Source of the DNA: Coptis chinensis
Lineage: Eukaryota; Streptophyta; Magnoliopsida; Ranunculales; Ranunculaceae
Assembly: GCA_015680905.1 (NCBI GenBank)
Contig: CM027378.1
Coordinates: 39,653,001 to 39,717,000, forward strand
DNA: 64,000 nucleotides
Direction of reading: 5' to 3'
Below are positions 33,985 through 46,165 of this stretch, one piece after another. Position 1 is the stretch's first letter. Each line of letters starts with the position of its first letter. The translations under genes were made by a program, and so were the position numbers. The notes under the pieces were generated by a model, which made no database searches, had not been told where the DNA came from, and saw only the letters and a list, made by a program, of their open reading frames with translations.

Positions 33985-36900
33985 TTAATCGTTAGAGGTA
34001 GGGTCGACATAAGTCCCCTCACAATCTACACGCACATAAGATGATACTGATGCACCTGAACTAAGGGAGTAGACATCTGGAAATACTTTACTACTTGTAT
34101 GATCTAGCTCATCCTCATTCCCTTCCTCAAGGTAGTCTCTTTCAGGAGTCCTCAAAGCTATTGACCATTTTGGATCGAGTTGGTCAGGTACATAAAAGAC
34201 TTGCTTGGCTTGAGAGGCCATCACAAAAGGGTCTTCCTTATGTCCAATTCTACCAAGGTCAACAGAAGTGAAACCCAAATCATCTACTTTGATGCCATTT
34301 CTATTGTCAACCCAGTCACACTTAAATATTGGGACTTTGAGTACTAGATAGTCGAGCAGCCATATCTCAGTTATAACACCGTAGTAACCCATTTATGAAA
34401 CAACGGGGTTCTTATCCTTGGCACTAGAAATTTGCATTGTTGTCGCCATTAAATCCACACCACTGTTTTGGTTTACTAGTGAAGCTTCATGATCCTTCGT
34501 ATGAAAACGGTATCCACCAATAACATAGCCTGAACACTTTAGAACGTCTCGACAAGGTCCTTGAGCTATAACTTTCAGGGTGTTTGAAAGTTTGTTACTG
34601 GTAACTGTTGTCTCCTCCTTAACCTGATTATCCAAGTTATCCAAGAATCTTAGTCGAATTTAGCAAAGTTGTATTAGATGTAAAATAATTTCAGATAATC
34701 TTACCCTTTGACGAATCCAATAAATGAATGTGCGAGTGTGCTAATCCTGATACCATTTGGCTGACTTACGAGGATAAGTAAGCTTTAGGTGTTCCATATG
34801 CTTCCTATCAAGTTAGGAAAAAAGCTTGGTCACCATTATCTGTCTAGGTGAAATAAGGAAAAACAAAATTATATACTAACGTACTCGATATAAGGTTGAA
34901 CGTCATTAGTGTTTGCCAAAACACATTGATGAGCTTGCTCCCAAGTCTTCTCATCGACTTCAACAACATTCATACCACCAAGAGGCTTTCCCTTAGAAAT
35001 TGTATTTTCTTTCTCCGTATCATTAGTATCCATGTTTCTAACTGATGGGACTCCCACTGCATTCACTCCAGATAAGTACTCACTAAGAAACTCAACAACT
35101 TATTCAAGGATATAATTTTCAGCAATGCATCCTTCTAGACGATTTCGATTCCGCACGTAGCCCTTTAGTATTTTCATGAACCTAATATTCAAAAAGTGAC
35201 AAAAGAAGAGAAAATACAAACAAACAAACAATCAAATTGATGAAGCTTTACTGAATTATTGAAAGTAGTTAATTCAATTTTCTATGTACTTGCCTCTCAA
35301 GTGGATACATCCAACGAAAGAATACTGGCCCACAAAGCTCAACCTCCCTTATAAGATGAACAGATAGATGCACCATGACGTCAAAGAACGATGGTGGAAA
35401 GTACATTTCTAGTAGACATAAAGTGAGGACCAAATTGTCTTGAATTTCCTTTAATTTGGACACATCCACTACTTTGGTGCAAAGAGAGTTGAAAAAGAAA
35501 CACAACCGAGTGATGGTATATCTCACGTGCTTTTAACATCGATCGTATTGCGCAGGGAAGAAGTTTTCTTGCATCAATATGTGGCAGTCATGAGACTTGA
35601 GACCATACACTTTTATATCTTGCATCGACACGCGATGTCTAAAATGTGAAGAATATCTATTTGGCACTTTGAGTTCACGCAACGTGTTGCAAACTGTTAC
35701 TTTCTCAGCTCTAGATAACGTATGACATGCTGGTGGAAGATAAGTCCTATTTCCCCTTTTCTCTGGTGCTAGTTCCTTCCTCATGTCCATTTCTAAGAGG
35801 TCTAGTGACTTTTGAGGTCATCTTTTGTCTTTTACTTAATGTTAAGTAGTGTGCCGATGATGCTATCACAAATATTTTTCTCAATATGCATGACATCCAA
35901 GTTGTGTCGCACAAGCAAGAATTCCCAATATTCAAGCTCAAAAAATATGGATCTCTTCTTCCAATAATTACCACTTTCATTCTCATCAGAAGTGCTAGGC
36001 TGCTTCTCTCGTGTTTGTGACTCTTCATTAGATGCCTTTGACTTCTTTCTTGATGTTTTTGGCTTCGGAATCACCAACTTTGGTTTCCCCCCATCTAACT
36101 TTCATCCCTTTGAGCTTCTCTGAAATCACCTCTCTAGTTAACGGGTCTAGATGTGATCTTAACTCTTGCTGACCATTAAATGCCTTCCTTTGCCTTCGAT
36201 AACGATGATTTTTTGGAAAGAACTTTCTATGAGACTGATATATGTTTTTATTCGAGTGTTTCAATCTTGTAGAATCAATTTTCTCACCGCATATAGGACA
36301 AACAAGATATCCCTTGACGCTACACCCAGCTAAATTTCCAAGAGCAGGAAAATCATTGATTGTCCACAGTAGAACAACCCTTAATGTAAGAGATTCTTGC
36401 TTGTAGGCATCATAAACCTCCACACCAGGATTCCAAAGAGGCTGTAAATCTTCAATTAAAGGTCTAAGGTAAACATCAATATCATTACCAGGTTGTCGAG
36501 GACCTGATATCAACATTGTCAGCATAAAAAAATTTCTCTTCATACATAACCATGGCGGAAGATTGTAAGTGATCAACATAACCGGCCAGGAACTATGCCT
36601 AGAGTTGAGATTACTATGTGGATTGATCCCATCTGTCGAAAGAGCAAGTCGCAGATTTCTTAGATCTTCAACAAACTCTGGCCACCTTTTATCAACCTCT
36701 TTCTATGCTGGAGAATCTGCTGGATGACGCATTTGACCATCAACTTCTACTCTTCTATCTGCATGCCATACCAAATCCTTTGATGTCTGAGCGGATTGAA
36801 ACATCTTTGCAAACCTTGGGAGAGGCGGAAAGTACCACAAAACTTTCGCAGGCACTTTACCCTTCTTTTCCTGATATCTCGACGTTCCACAACTTGGACA

Positions 36901-37577
36901 ACTAGTTAAATCCTTGTACTCATCTCCTCTGTAAAGTATGCAATCATTGGGACATGCATGTATTTTTGAACTTCCATTCCAAACGTAGACAAAATATTTC
37001 TAGCTTTGGTCATGGATTGTGGCACTTCGTTATTATCCGGCAACATTTTTCCCAACACCTTCAATAGCTTGGTAAAACTCGGTTAATGCGACCACCCACT
37101 ACTGGCTTTCAAGTTAAACAATTCCACAAGGGATGATAACTTTGTATAGCTTTTTCAACCTTTGTACAAAGGTTTCTCAGCATCTTCAAGCAATTTACAA
37201 AGCTTTTCAGGATTCCCCGTGGAACTCTCATATGCATCATTAACCATTCTAACCGTGTCCCCAAAATCACATAGGATTTCCATATCAAAGTCTTGACATG
37301 GAGGTTCATCCGTGTTGACACTTTGGGACTTTCCACTGTGAGGCTTTTCCCCACACCAAATCCACGTTTTGTAACTTTTTTCAAAACCAACATGAAACAG
37401 ATGATCCCTGATATCGTCCAAACTCTAATGCAAGTGGTTCCCACAATTAAGGCATGGGCATCTTATAAAATTAAGATTGTGTGGGCCTGCATGCTCTCCA
37501 GCACATTTTATAAAATACTTGACCCCTTCCTCGTATTCATCAGACAGTCTATCCATAGACATCCAAGGCTTATCCAT
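33985..37577 (-). pseudogene. TNP2-type CACTA transposase (TNPD-like) with DUF4218 and DUF4216
   Basis: The transposase that cuts CACTA ends. The start MDKPWMSMDRLSDEYEEGVK (37577) opens the transposase-associated domain, with CPCLNCGNHLH. A stop (TAG) follows near 37432, then DDIRDHLFHVGFEKSYKTWI. TNP2 core blocks: MIACILYRGDEYKDLTSCPS (about 36950), WHADRRVEVDGQMRHPADS, NLRLALSTDGINPHSNLNSR, NLPPWLCMKRNFFML and LISGPRQPGNDIDVYLRPLI, LWTINDFPALGNLAGCSVKG, and RHNLDVMHIEKNICDSIIGT (about 35890). DUF4218 follows (MYFPPSFFDVMVHLSVHLIR), then GYVRNRNRLEGCIAENYILE, and DUF4216 (DWVDNRNGIKVDDLGFTSVD, QAKQVFYVPDQLDPKWSIAL). Several stops and frameshifts (near 37155, 37090, 36715, 36060, 35760 and 35530) make it non-functional. 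Confidence 0.9.
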
Positions 37578-39690
37578 ACTCAATGTCAGAAATTCAATAC
37601 ACAAGTACTACATACACATGAAAAAAAGAAGGTGATTAAGCAAGATAAAATCACGCAATTCATAGATTTTGGTTCAATCTGGTGGTTAAAGCAAACACAA
37701 ACATACAATATAACCTTGTACTAAATACTAATCAACCTAAGGTGCCAAAAGTGTAGCGTGGGAATGGATTTAGGTGTATGAATGGGGAAATTCCTACTTT
37801 CCTTACATGTGCCCGGCCAGCCACCTAGATACTTGGTAGAATAAAATGGATTTAGGCTTATGAATGGGGAAATTCCTACTTTCCTTACATGTGCCCGGCC
37901 AGCCACCTAGATACTTAGTAGAATAAAATGAAATAGCTAAGTGTCGCATTAAGATTAGGGTCTTGATATCAAAAATTCCTAGCAATCATAATATTCAGTA
38001 CCCTAACTTTGCAAAAGAGACACACGCACAATCAACAAATTGAAAGCTAGTAATCTTTTTACCGTTGAGTGTTTATCTATTTGTCAGCTTAAATCACGAT
38101 CAACCAGGCGTTCCTGCCCAATATATCAATCAACAATAAGCAAACTTGCAAACTAATAGTAAAACAACAGGCATAAGAGCTTCTAAAATCAGTTTCTGTA
38201 TGAGAACAGTCTCCATCTCTTACTTATTCAGTCAAACACCTTAAGCCACTAACAAAAACCGTAAACATGAACTGCCAGGCCACTATACAAGCAACTTGCA
38301 AACTAAAACAATAAGCAAACTTGCAAACTAAAAATAAAACAACAGGCATAAGTTTCTAAAACCAGTTTATGTACTAGAACAGCCTCCATATCTTATTCTT
38401 TTAGTCAAACACCTTAAGCCACTAAGAAAAATTGTAACTGCCAGGCCACTATATAGGCAACTACATGCCATCACCAGGTCATTACAAGTTTTACCAGACT
38501 ACTAAAAGGCAAGTATTCGGTGAGAGCTAAAACCTTGCTAAACCTTTCATTGGACCATATTTTGACGAATCGAGACAGTGCTATGGGATTTCATATAATT
38601 TTGGGACCTCACATGGAATTCAGTGAAAAATATCCCCAAGCAGTTCAATGAATCATAATTTGAGGAATGCAAACACCTGATTAATGCACCTACTATCTTG
38701 GGGGAAGAAAAGCACTGAACACACGATAGGTAGTGTGATACAAAATCTATTCGACTGATTCGCTCAAATCCTTTTGGAGTTCTAACAAACAGTAACGATT
38801 TTCTTAAGGTGATTCAATTGAAAGTACTAGCCTACTAGGAATAACTTAGTGATTCTAATAGCTGAGTATATTTACATTCCCCCCACCCCACCTCTTTTAC
38901 AAGTTTAGTATCAACCAAAGGATTTTTTGGTTAGCAAGATCCCCTAACTGTACAAGTTTTATCAGGCTCTCGTAAAGGAAAACAATGTCCGCTTTCATCT
39001 ATCTGCTCAGAACAGTACATGGGCTGATGCATTGTAGACCGATAATGATTCTGGTAGAACCAAATGAGCACAAAGGTGGAAAATAGACAGAAAAAATGGA
39101 CCACATAAAGAAAATATAAAATATAAAATAAACATCAACTAAACAGGTGAAAAACAATAGCGAGAGAAATCTTTTTTTTTAAAACATCAAAAGAAAAGAT
39201 CGAGCAAAGTTAAACCTAAACCACAACAGAACATAACCTATCTACTCTTCGATTTTTTTCAAGTCCCATAACAAGTCTGCAATTTTTACACTAAAATCCC
39301 CAAATTTTAGAGTCCAAATTTTGCAAAGAAAATTTGGAAAGAAATTTTTTTGTGAACAACTACCAATGATATAAAGCAAAAACAATTGCTTTACAGCCAA
39401 AATTGAATTTAAATAGAGCAAAAAACAATTACCTGATAGCCGAAATTGGAGAGAGCTGTAGAATAAAATCACTACTATTCTGCTGCTTCACTGGTGACGA
39501 TGAGAGACCGATAAAAGTTGAAGAAGAACCCTAGTGCACGATAGAAGTTAAGAAAAAAGGAGAGACCGATAGAATTTTAGAGAGAGTCTCGGAAGTTAGA
39601 AGTTTTGAGAGTCTTGGAAGTTGAAAAGAGTAAGTTTTAGTGCCAGATGGTTTTTGGCCCTATTTTCTGAATTCTTTGGGCATGGGTTTT
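37578..39690 (-). other. 5' noncoding part of CACTA upstream of the transposase
   Basis: No coding sequence recognised. It includes an 82-bp tandem duplication (37765-37928) and a degenerate repeat at 38150-38460, where 'aaacaacaggcataag', 'tagtcaaacaccttaagccact' and 'ctgccaggccactata' each occur twice. The promoter of the transposase should lie here. Confidence 0.5.
37765..37928. repeat. 82-bp tandem duplication
   Basis: Two head-to-tail copies (37765-37846 and 37847-37928) share 'aatggggaaattcctacttt' and 'gtgcccggccagccacctag' with very few differences. Confidence 0.93.
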
Positions 39691-39985
39691 TGGTAGACCA
39701 ACTTTGTCCACGGTATGCTTAATTTTTTGCACAACATTAGCCACTTTTTTGTTGAAATGGTGGGGTATATGAACATCAAAATACAAATTAGGCGATATTG
39801 GTTTGTTCTGTGGTATATGAGATACTATATACCACTGTTTTACGAAATTAGTGGCATTTGCCTTTACCGAAATTAGAAAAGGTATTCTTATCGTGGCATA
39901 TGACTATTAGCCACTGTTATTAAGGAAACAGTGGTATATACGTTGTGACCTATCGTGGCTAATGAGCATTTATGTAGTAGTGATA

Positions 39986-40249
39986 GATTCTGAGATAAAA
40001 CTATGGAACAATTACTTTTATTTCTTAGTCGTTGTAGTATAAATGAAGTTTGTGAGTACCTCATCTAGAAAACTCTCACGAGGCTATAACTCGTCCACTA
40101 GGGAATTCTTAGTGGTTTAAGGCCTTATTGTATATGGTCAATGCAGTTGCACTCAGCGAAACGAGACTACTTAAAAATACATTTTTGGCCACTTATTTTA
40201 ATTTCATATATTTGCTTGAGGACATGCAAAATACTGTTTGGGGGTGGTT
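39986..40249 (+). other. 3' noncoding block of the Athila-like element, part 2, with polypurine tract
   Basis: Continuation of the block interrupted at 25194. It ends in TGTTTGGGGGTGGTT, the polypurine tract that primes plus-strand synthesis, directly before the 3' LTR at 40250. Confidence 0.8.
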
Positions 40250-41675
40250 TGATAAGAGCCCAAAACAATAGTTTAAACCCTTTAATAGTATTTATATTTA
40301 GCCAATTATATTATTAATAATATAAGTTTATCACTAAGTATGTGCTTTTGAGTATTTCAGGTTTCGGAGTTGAATAAATATAAATTCGTTACTAATTAGG
40401 CGCTAAAAAGAGCTAAAGTGATTGCTATGAAAGTTCTATGAAGAAAGCCCAATTTTCATGGAGAAAAAGCCCAAGTCAAAGCTGTTAAGTGAAAGTCAAA
40501 CCGGATTAGAAAGCTGAAAAAAAGTCAACAGAACTACAAAAGGCCATATCTTTGGGCTCAGAACTCGGATTTGGGCCCATTTTATATCAAAATGACCGGG
40601 TCAGAAAGTTCATTCCAATGGTCCATACCTTGACTCAATCAGAGTAGTATAAATTGGTGAAAACTCACGCTATAATAAGACGACTAGAATTGGAAGTCTT
40701 GGATTCAACAAATTGGGTTTTGGACTTGATTTATGGGTCCATAACCTAGCCTAAAAGCATATGTACAAAATTGTAAACCTAACCCTCTTCTATATAAAGA
40801 GGTTAAGGAAAAACAAAACTTGGTTACCCCCCTTCCATTAGTTTAGTTTTAAATTAGGGTTCCCTCTCTCTCCCTTGTTAGTTTTAGTTTATGAGTTTAG
40901 TTTGTATCCTCCATTAGAATCTTTTAATAAAAGCCTTAGTATTCAATTCAATAATTACTTCTTCTTTACATTAAGTCTTCCTTTCATTATTTTAGTTTAA
41001 TTAATCCAATGATATTAGGCTAATCCCCCCATTAGAGGAGTGATTATGAAACTTAATGAGGAATAGATTGCTTAGTAGAATTATTTCATTGTGTATGCAT
41101 TTCAATGAGTTTAGTTTATTGTATGACTTCCAAAATAAACATATAATAAATTAAACTAAGGATTGTTGTAATTGAGTCGAGACTCGAGAGGCTTGGTTGT
41201 AATAATCCTACATGCTAGTAATAATGACTATAGAGATGTAGGTTGTTGCTATGGATGATAAAGGTCGAGGCTTTAGGTTGAATCGTTGCGTGAAAACCTA
41301 AATATGATATCTTTTCAATGAATAATTCGATTCTTGCATGAAACTAGTTATTAGGTGGATTGATTACTCTTCTCTATAATTTTCTCTTCCATCAAAACCC
41401 TATTTTTATTAGTTTAGTTAATTTAGATTTATTTGAATCCATAGTATAATCGCAGAATAGAAATCTCTCAATATAGCATTACTCTTACCATTGTTTTTTG
41501 TGTTTGATTAGTTGAATTTCTTTATGTCTTGGTAGTTTAGGAGTGGAACGATTCCGTACTCTATATACTTCATGATTATTTGATAGTAGGAATATTGATC
41601 TAAGCACTTGTTTATGTGATTGATTATTTGTGTTTACGCATAGATAGTTAGTTTAACATACATTTGTAATTATCA
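40250..41675 (+). repeat. 3' LTR of the Athila-like element
   Basis: 1426 bp, starts TGATAAGAGCCCAAAAC and ends GTAATTATCA. TATA box TATATAAAG at 40791-40799. Followed by TSD TGATG (41676-41680). Confidence 0.94.
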
Positions 41676-41680
41676 TGATG

Positions 41681-43470
41681 GCAGGAGCAAAGAAAACAAA
41701 GCGTCACTGTGAGAGAAAACGAGCACGAGATACCTGAAGGGGGGGGGGGGGAGAATGCATGTTACCATGATGCGAATAACCCCCTCGAAAGACCTATGAC
41801 CAGCACTGACGGACTAGCTGCTCCCGATGTAGGCCATAGGAATAATGCTCAAGAGGAGCATCAAGATGGTGAGAATGCTGTCCTCATCAACCTAGAGTCT
41901 ATTCAGGCTAGTCAGGCAGTACAAGCTCTGGAACAGCAAAGAAGCAATCTTGAACGAGAAGTACACCTGCTGAGGCATTTGTATCAATCTGACACAGGGA
42001 AGGAGCCACTCATCGATCTTGATGATGACAACCTTCCAGAAGGTGGTCGTGCAAGGAACCCAAGGCGTGGGGGTCCAAATTAACGCGAGACATCTGAGTC
42101 AGAATACAGTAACCCAGATGAAGACTCGGATACATCATCTGAACCAGAGTCAACTGACCAGGATCGTGATGTTAACCCTCGACACCAAAAAAGAGCTCAG
42201 ATCAAGAAGCATTATACCAAAGAAACTGCATGGGAGTTTGAGAAGAATGACCTAATCTGTTAGATGCATCGGATGACAGGCAAGGAGAGAAAAATGCAAG
42301 ACTCCCTTGTTTAATCCACCATAATGGGGGCAGGCAGATCTCCTTTTGCATCTCGAATAATGAGAAAGTCTTTAATGGTAACCGAAGTTTAGTGTCTTCA
42401 ATGGCAAGTCAGATCCGGTGGATCACGTATTCAGATATTGAGCAACTATGGGACAATATGAAAGGTATGACCATGTCATGTGCCAAGAGTTCAAAACTTC
42501 CCTGTCTTGATCTACGCTCCAGTGGTACCACAGGTTGCCTGAGCGGCAGATCAGGTCCTCAAAAGAAATGTTTAGGACCTTCATAGACAGGTACTCATGC
42601 AACAAGCACCAACCAAAGCGGATCGATGCATTGTTCAACACCAAGGAAAAAGACAGAGAAGCATTTAGGTCCTACATGCAACGATTCATGGAAATTTCAA
42701 TCCAGATAGAGTTTTGCGATGAACAGACTGCCATAATAGCTTTCAAACAAGGGTTGGATAAAAACAACGCCTTATTCGGATCCCTCTCCAGGAAACCACC
42801 CCGTGATTTAGAGGAACTCCTAGACAGGGTTGAGATTCATGCGGGATGGGAGGAGGATGTCCTAAACAGACGTCAGGAAGCAAAAAAGGATAGTCGAACA
42901 GCTCCTGTGGCCCCTCGAGAAGGGAACTCTTCCCCTAAAAAATCTAAGAGAGACCGTCATCGTGGCCGTCGAAGGGCTAAATCCCCATCAAAGGGACGAA
43001 TGCCCAGATGACAGTACCAGAATGTAGCCAGTAGTGCAGATAGAAAACCACAAAAGAAGCCATGTGTGGAAGGAGCTGAAGAAGCTCTTCCCTCGATGGA
43101 CAAAAACTTCGCCCATTTGAACAAAATGCCAGATGAGGTTCTAGACTCAATCAAGAATCAGAGTTACCTCAAATGGCCAGCTCCACTTAAGCCAGGCTCC
43201 CTGGGTACCAGAGACCAAATGACCTACTGCAAGTTCCATAAGAGTAAGGGTCACAACACCAAAGCCTGCAAGACCCTGAAAAATGAACTACAGGATCTGA
43301 TTGAAAGGGGGTATTTGAAGCAGTTTGTAGCACACGAACAGGCAAACACAGTACAGCCTGAGGAGATCAGCACGTCAGTTCATGATCCCCCAAGTACTGG
43401 ATCGCTCAATGGCCGCCTCCAGATAAATATGATACAACACACAACACGCCCTAACCAGCAAAAGGTCTAA
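41681..43470 (+). pseudogene. gag: gag of the outer Tat-like element
   Basis: Retroelement capsid protein, broken by stops and frameshifts. An acidic N-terminal region (41709-42083) contains NLESIQASQAVQALEQQRSN, a likely coiled coil. The Retrotrans_gag domain follows in changing frames from about 42335 (SPFASRIM) through RLPERQIRSSKEMFRTFIDR, EAFRSYMQRFMEISIQIEF and AIIAFKQGLDKNNALFGSLS (42535-42830). The C-terminal part (43066-43470) has the Tat hallmark YCKFHKSKGHNTKACKTLKN, then LQDLIERGYLKQFV. A run of 11 Gs at 41740-41750 lies in the N-terminal ORF. It starts immediately after the nested element's right target duplication. Confidence 0.85.
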
Positions 43471-44234
43471 AAGAACTCGCGATCAGGCATGATAAGAGGG
43501 GCTAAAAGAGATCATACATACAATGCTCCTGTGACCCATTGAGTGCATATCGAACCCAAACTGTTGTCCGACCAACATCTATAAGATCGAACCGCCGATT
43601 GTGAACTGCTCCAACCTGTAAGAAGCATGCCTCGAATACATGCTCGCCGAGCAAAAATCGATGAAAAACATATATCTGAATATGCAACCGGGCGGGCCGG
43701 TTTCCTTCTTTTCTTTTTCCCATCTTCTAGATCTTCCGATTGAAGAAGAGGTTTCCTTCCACCCGCAAGAACAAAATAAATACCAAAAGATAGTAACACT
43801 TATCAACACTTCCTTTGGATTGAATTTCAACAAAACTATACCGAAGTTGTTGAGAAATACCCGACTTGGGCGAGGATGGTGGGGAAAGAAAAAGTAGTGG
43901 ATGATCCAAAGACGAATAGCGAGTACATTACGGATAAAATGGTCGTGAGCATCCCAAGAATGAGGGTGCTTGTAGATACACCTTTGGACTTTTATGGAGA
44001 CCATTGCATATATAATCTCGAGGCTCACTTGAGAGAGCAAAGGTACAACAAGTACGCGAGAATACACGAAATAACGTAAGCGGGCAAGAGGTCGTTTTAC
44101 TGTTTTGATGTCCAAAAATCCTGAACTTGGTTATTATAGAACTTATAGGTGGTCATCAAAGTGATATGAAAAAATAATAATAAATCCAAAATGAATCAAT
44201 GATAACATTGAGTACACCAATGACATCGAGGTTT
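43471..44234 (+). other. post-gag segment, unassigned ORFs
   Basis: Open stretches on the plus strand (43640-43897 and 43876-44079, the second with YITDKMVVSIPRMRVLVDTP) do not match protease, RT or any family I know. This is where protease and pol would be expected, but none is present. Confidence 0.4.
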
Positions 44235-45175
44235 CGTTATATTAGTCAACGGTTATTGGGAACTATTCTCCCAAATGACTCCGGTTAACATGCACTCTAA
44301 TCATTTGGGGACAAACATCCAATATAAAAGATAAATGATAAATAAATAAAAATATCATACGACGAGGATGCAATGCAAGAATTGCATATCCAAATGCAAG
44401 AATCATGGTCATGACGATGAAGAAAACGTTGAGACCACGTCTTGGCCTGAGGGTTGAACCAAATGAAGAGAAGTCTTGAGAATGTAAATGCAGCAATGTA
44501 GCATCCGACCGATATCGCAAGTAATGCAAAGATACCCGTAATAAAAAGAAAGATTAATGATAAAATGACTCTATCTGAACTAAATCAAAGACAACTGTAA
44601 GAAGGTATTATATGCAACACATTTCACCAACCACTTCTGTTCGTCTTTTTCGACCCATGAATCATTCCATGTATAGGTGAAATCTAGTAACATGATCACT
44701 TGAACCAATAGGAAGAGGCCTGATCCAAAAATTGATATCTTTTCTGCAGACATGTATAATGACAAATATTAGAATTAAGAAAAGAAATTTTAGAATCAAT
44801 TAAATGAGATTCTTGGCACACGTGTTGTATGCATAACACATACACTAAACTGTGTGTCAATTGATGGATCCCACAATATTTTTTAGATTTGTCTCAACAG
44901 TAGAGATAAGATCGACCATAAATCGTGATGACAACATTTGGAAGGAAAAACATAAGGATGATCGCCAAAGCCCACACCACGTCTTCAAAATCCATCCCCA
45001 TGGTGCCATGAATCCCTTCTGTCATTTTGGTCCTTGACACCAATCATAATGAGAGATAACACTCCAAAAAACAAGAAATTTGCCAAGCTCACTCGAAAAA
45101 CTGCATTTTCCTGATACCATTCTTTTGAAGGATGATGAGTCGAGGGATTTATCCCTGTGAACATACAAAAGATTA
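44235..45175 (-). pseudogene. Serinc/TMS1-like membrane protein fragment captured in the retroelement
   Basis: Serinc proteins are multi-pass membrane proteins of the secretory pathway. Exon-like pieces on the minus strand keep family order. First (about 45160-44990) comes EWYQENAVFRVSLANFLFFG then LIMIGVKDQNDRRDSWHHG, and after frame changes FLPNVVITIYG. Next (44743-44633) is KISIFGSGLFLLVQVIMLLD and FTYTWNDSWVEKDEQKW, with AG before and a GT donor after. Last (about 44535-44340) come GCYIAAFTFSRLLFIWFNP and RGLNVFFIVMTMILAFGYAI. Introns remain, so genomic DNA and not mRNA was copied. It covers the middle third of a Serinc. It lies antisense to gag. A short start-like exon near 45248-45180 (MASGKKRKIEEEESELDYAW) may be chimeric. 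Confidence 0.88.
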
Positions 45176-45368
45176 ATTTCTAACTGCGGACCAAGCATAA
45201 TCTAATTCACTTTCTTCTTCTTCAATCTTTCTTTTCTTTCCCGACGCCATTTTGATGAAAAAGGGTAAAACGGGTAATAAAATAAAATAGAAAATAGAAA
45301 TCGAACTGGAATTTCGCTGATATTGTAAAGCAGGGAGTTTATGTGATATGGGCTGATAAATAGGGAGG

Positions 45369-46082
45369 TTATGTGATATGGACCGATAGGAAGGGGTTTA
45401 CACTTATCCAGATTAAAACCAAGGGGCTGAGCCCCATTTCTTGCTTAGGATTATCAGGAAGGGAAGGGCCAACCGTTAGAGGAATATTGTCACTAGTTTG
45501 TTCATAACTTATAGGAGGATCTAGAACTGGTAGGGATGCAACTACTTTCTCAAAAGACTTGCCAGGATGAGGAATACTATTAGGAACCTTGAAAAGTGTT
45601 TCTTCATTCACAGCGAGAGGAAGAAATTTCATTTTCTTGCCAGATGGGGCAACATCAGAAGCAGGAGCAGGATCAGTTCTCTTCATTCTTGAACGGTTGG
45701 ACGTACGTACTTCCCTTTTAAAATTACTAGCCGCCAACAGTTCATGAGGCAGTTCAGGGCCTCTCCTGCCAGTGATTACATAATCATCAGTGATGGCAGG
45801 CGCCTGAATTGAGCCCGATGTCGCAGCATTACTAGAGGCAGCCACAGAATGCTTCTCCTCACGGTTTCCTTTTCTTCTAGTAATCAAAGAGGATTCATCC
45901 TGAACTGGGGGAGGAAGAAGTCCAGCATCCTGATCCACAGGAGGAGGAAGAGTTGTGTGCCCAGAATTCACAGTGTTTATCCCAAAGGGGGAAAAGCCGG
46001 GGGCAAGTTGCAGCAATTCTTCAGTAGACATGTTGAAATATTCAAAAAGATGAGTGGGACCAGGAACTATTACCCAATGCAT
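45369..46082 (-). CDS. antisense ORF of the Tat-like element, C-terminal part
   Basis: 237 codons opening MHWVIVPGPTHLFEYFNMST, then Pro/Ser-rich low-complexity sequence with basic patches (ITRRKGNREEKHS, SNRSRMKRT, PSGKKMKFLP). Its position between the coding part and the 3' LTR, on the opposite strand, fits the antisense extra ORFs known from Tat elements. Probably continuous with the ORF pieces at 46166-46787. No catalytic motif visible. Confidence 0.55.
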   Translation of the reverse strand: MHWVIVPGPTHLFEYFNMSTEELLQLAPGFSPFGINTVNSGHTTLPPPVDQDAGLLPPPVQDESSLITRRKGNREEKHSVAASSNAATSGSIQAPAITDDYVITGRRGPELPHELLAASNFKREVRTSNRSRMKRTDPAPASDVAPSGKKMKFLPLAVNEETLFKVPNSIPHPGKSFEKVVASLPVLDPPISYEQTSDNIPLTVGPSLPDNPKQEMGLSPLVLIWISVNPFLSVHIT

Positions 46083-46165
46083 CCTCTATTCCTTAGGGAT
46101 CTTCTTGATGAAGTCCACTGTAGCAGCATCAGTTGCAGACAGTTGATTCCAAGGGAAAGAGTCAT

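Larger units (their letters stand above)
25195..39982 (-). mobile_element. CACTA (En/Spm) DNA transposon, 14,788 bp
   Basis: Left end CACTACTACAGAAAAGC and right end GCATTTATGTAGTAGTG form the CACTA-type inverted repeats. The 3-bp target duplication ATA lies at 25192-25194 and 39983-39985. Subterminal motifs AACCGTGG, CCACTGTT and variants recur in both orientations in 25210-25570 and 39690-39965, as expected for transposase-binding subterminal repeats. Genes run on the minus strand: TNP2-type transposase (37577-33985), then a PTTA/Transposase_24-type gene ending in a Ulp1-like protease (33714-26170). A plus-strand NLR fragment and other foreign DNA sit in 29110-33060. The decayed genes suggest the copy is not autonomous. 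Confidence 0.95.
16363..41675 (+). mobile_element. Athila-like Ty3/gypsy element (inner), gag-protease only, itself interrupted twice
   Basis: LTRs of 1491 and 1426 bp begin TGATAAGAGCCCAAAA and end GTAATTATCA. TSD TGATG lies at 16358-16362 and 41676-41680. A primer binding site TGGCGCCGCTGCCA follows the 5' LTR at 17856, and a purine tract TGTTTGGGGGTGGTT abuts the 3' LTR. Without inserts the element is about 9 kb. It encodes gag and aspartic protease and then passes straight to a long noncoding 3' region; no RT, RNase H or integrase. It is therefore a non-autonomous member of its family. Confidence 0.92.
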
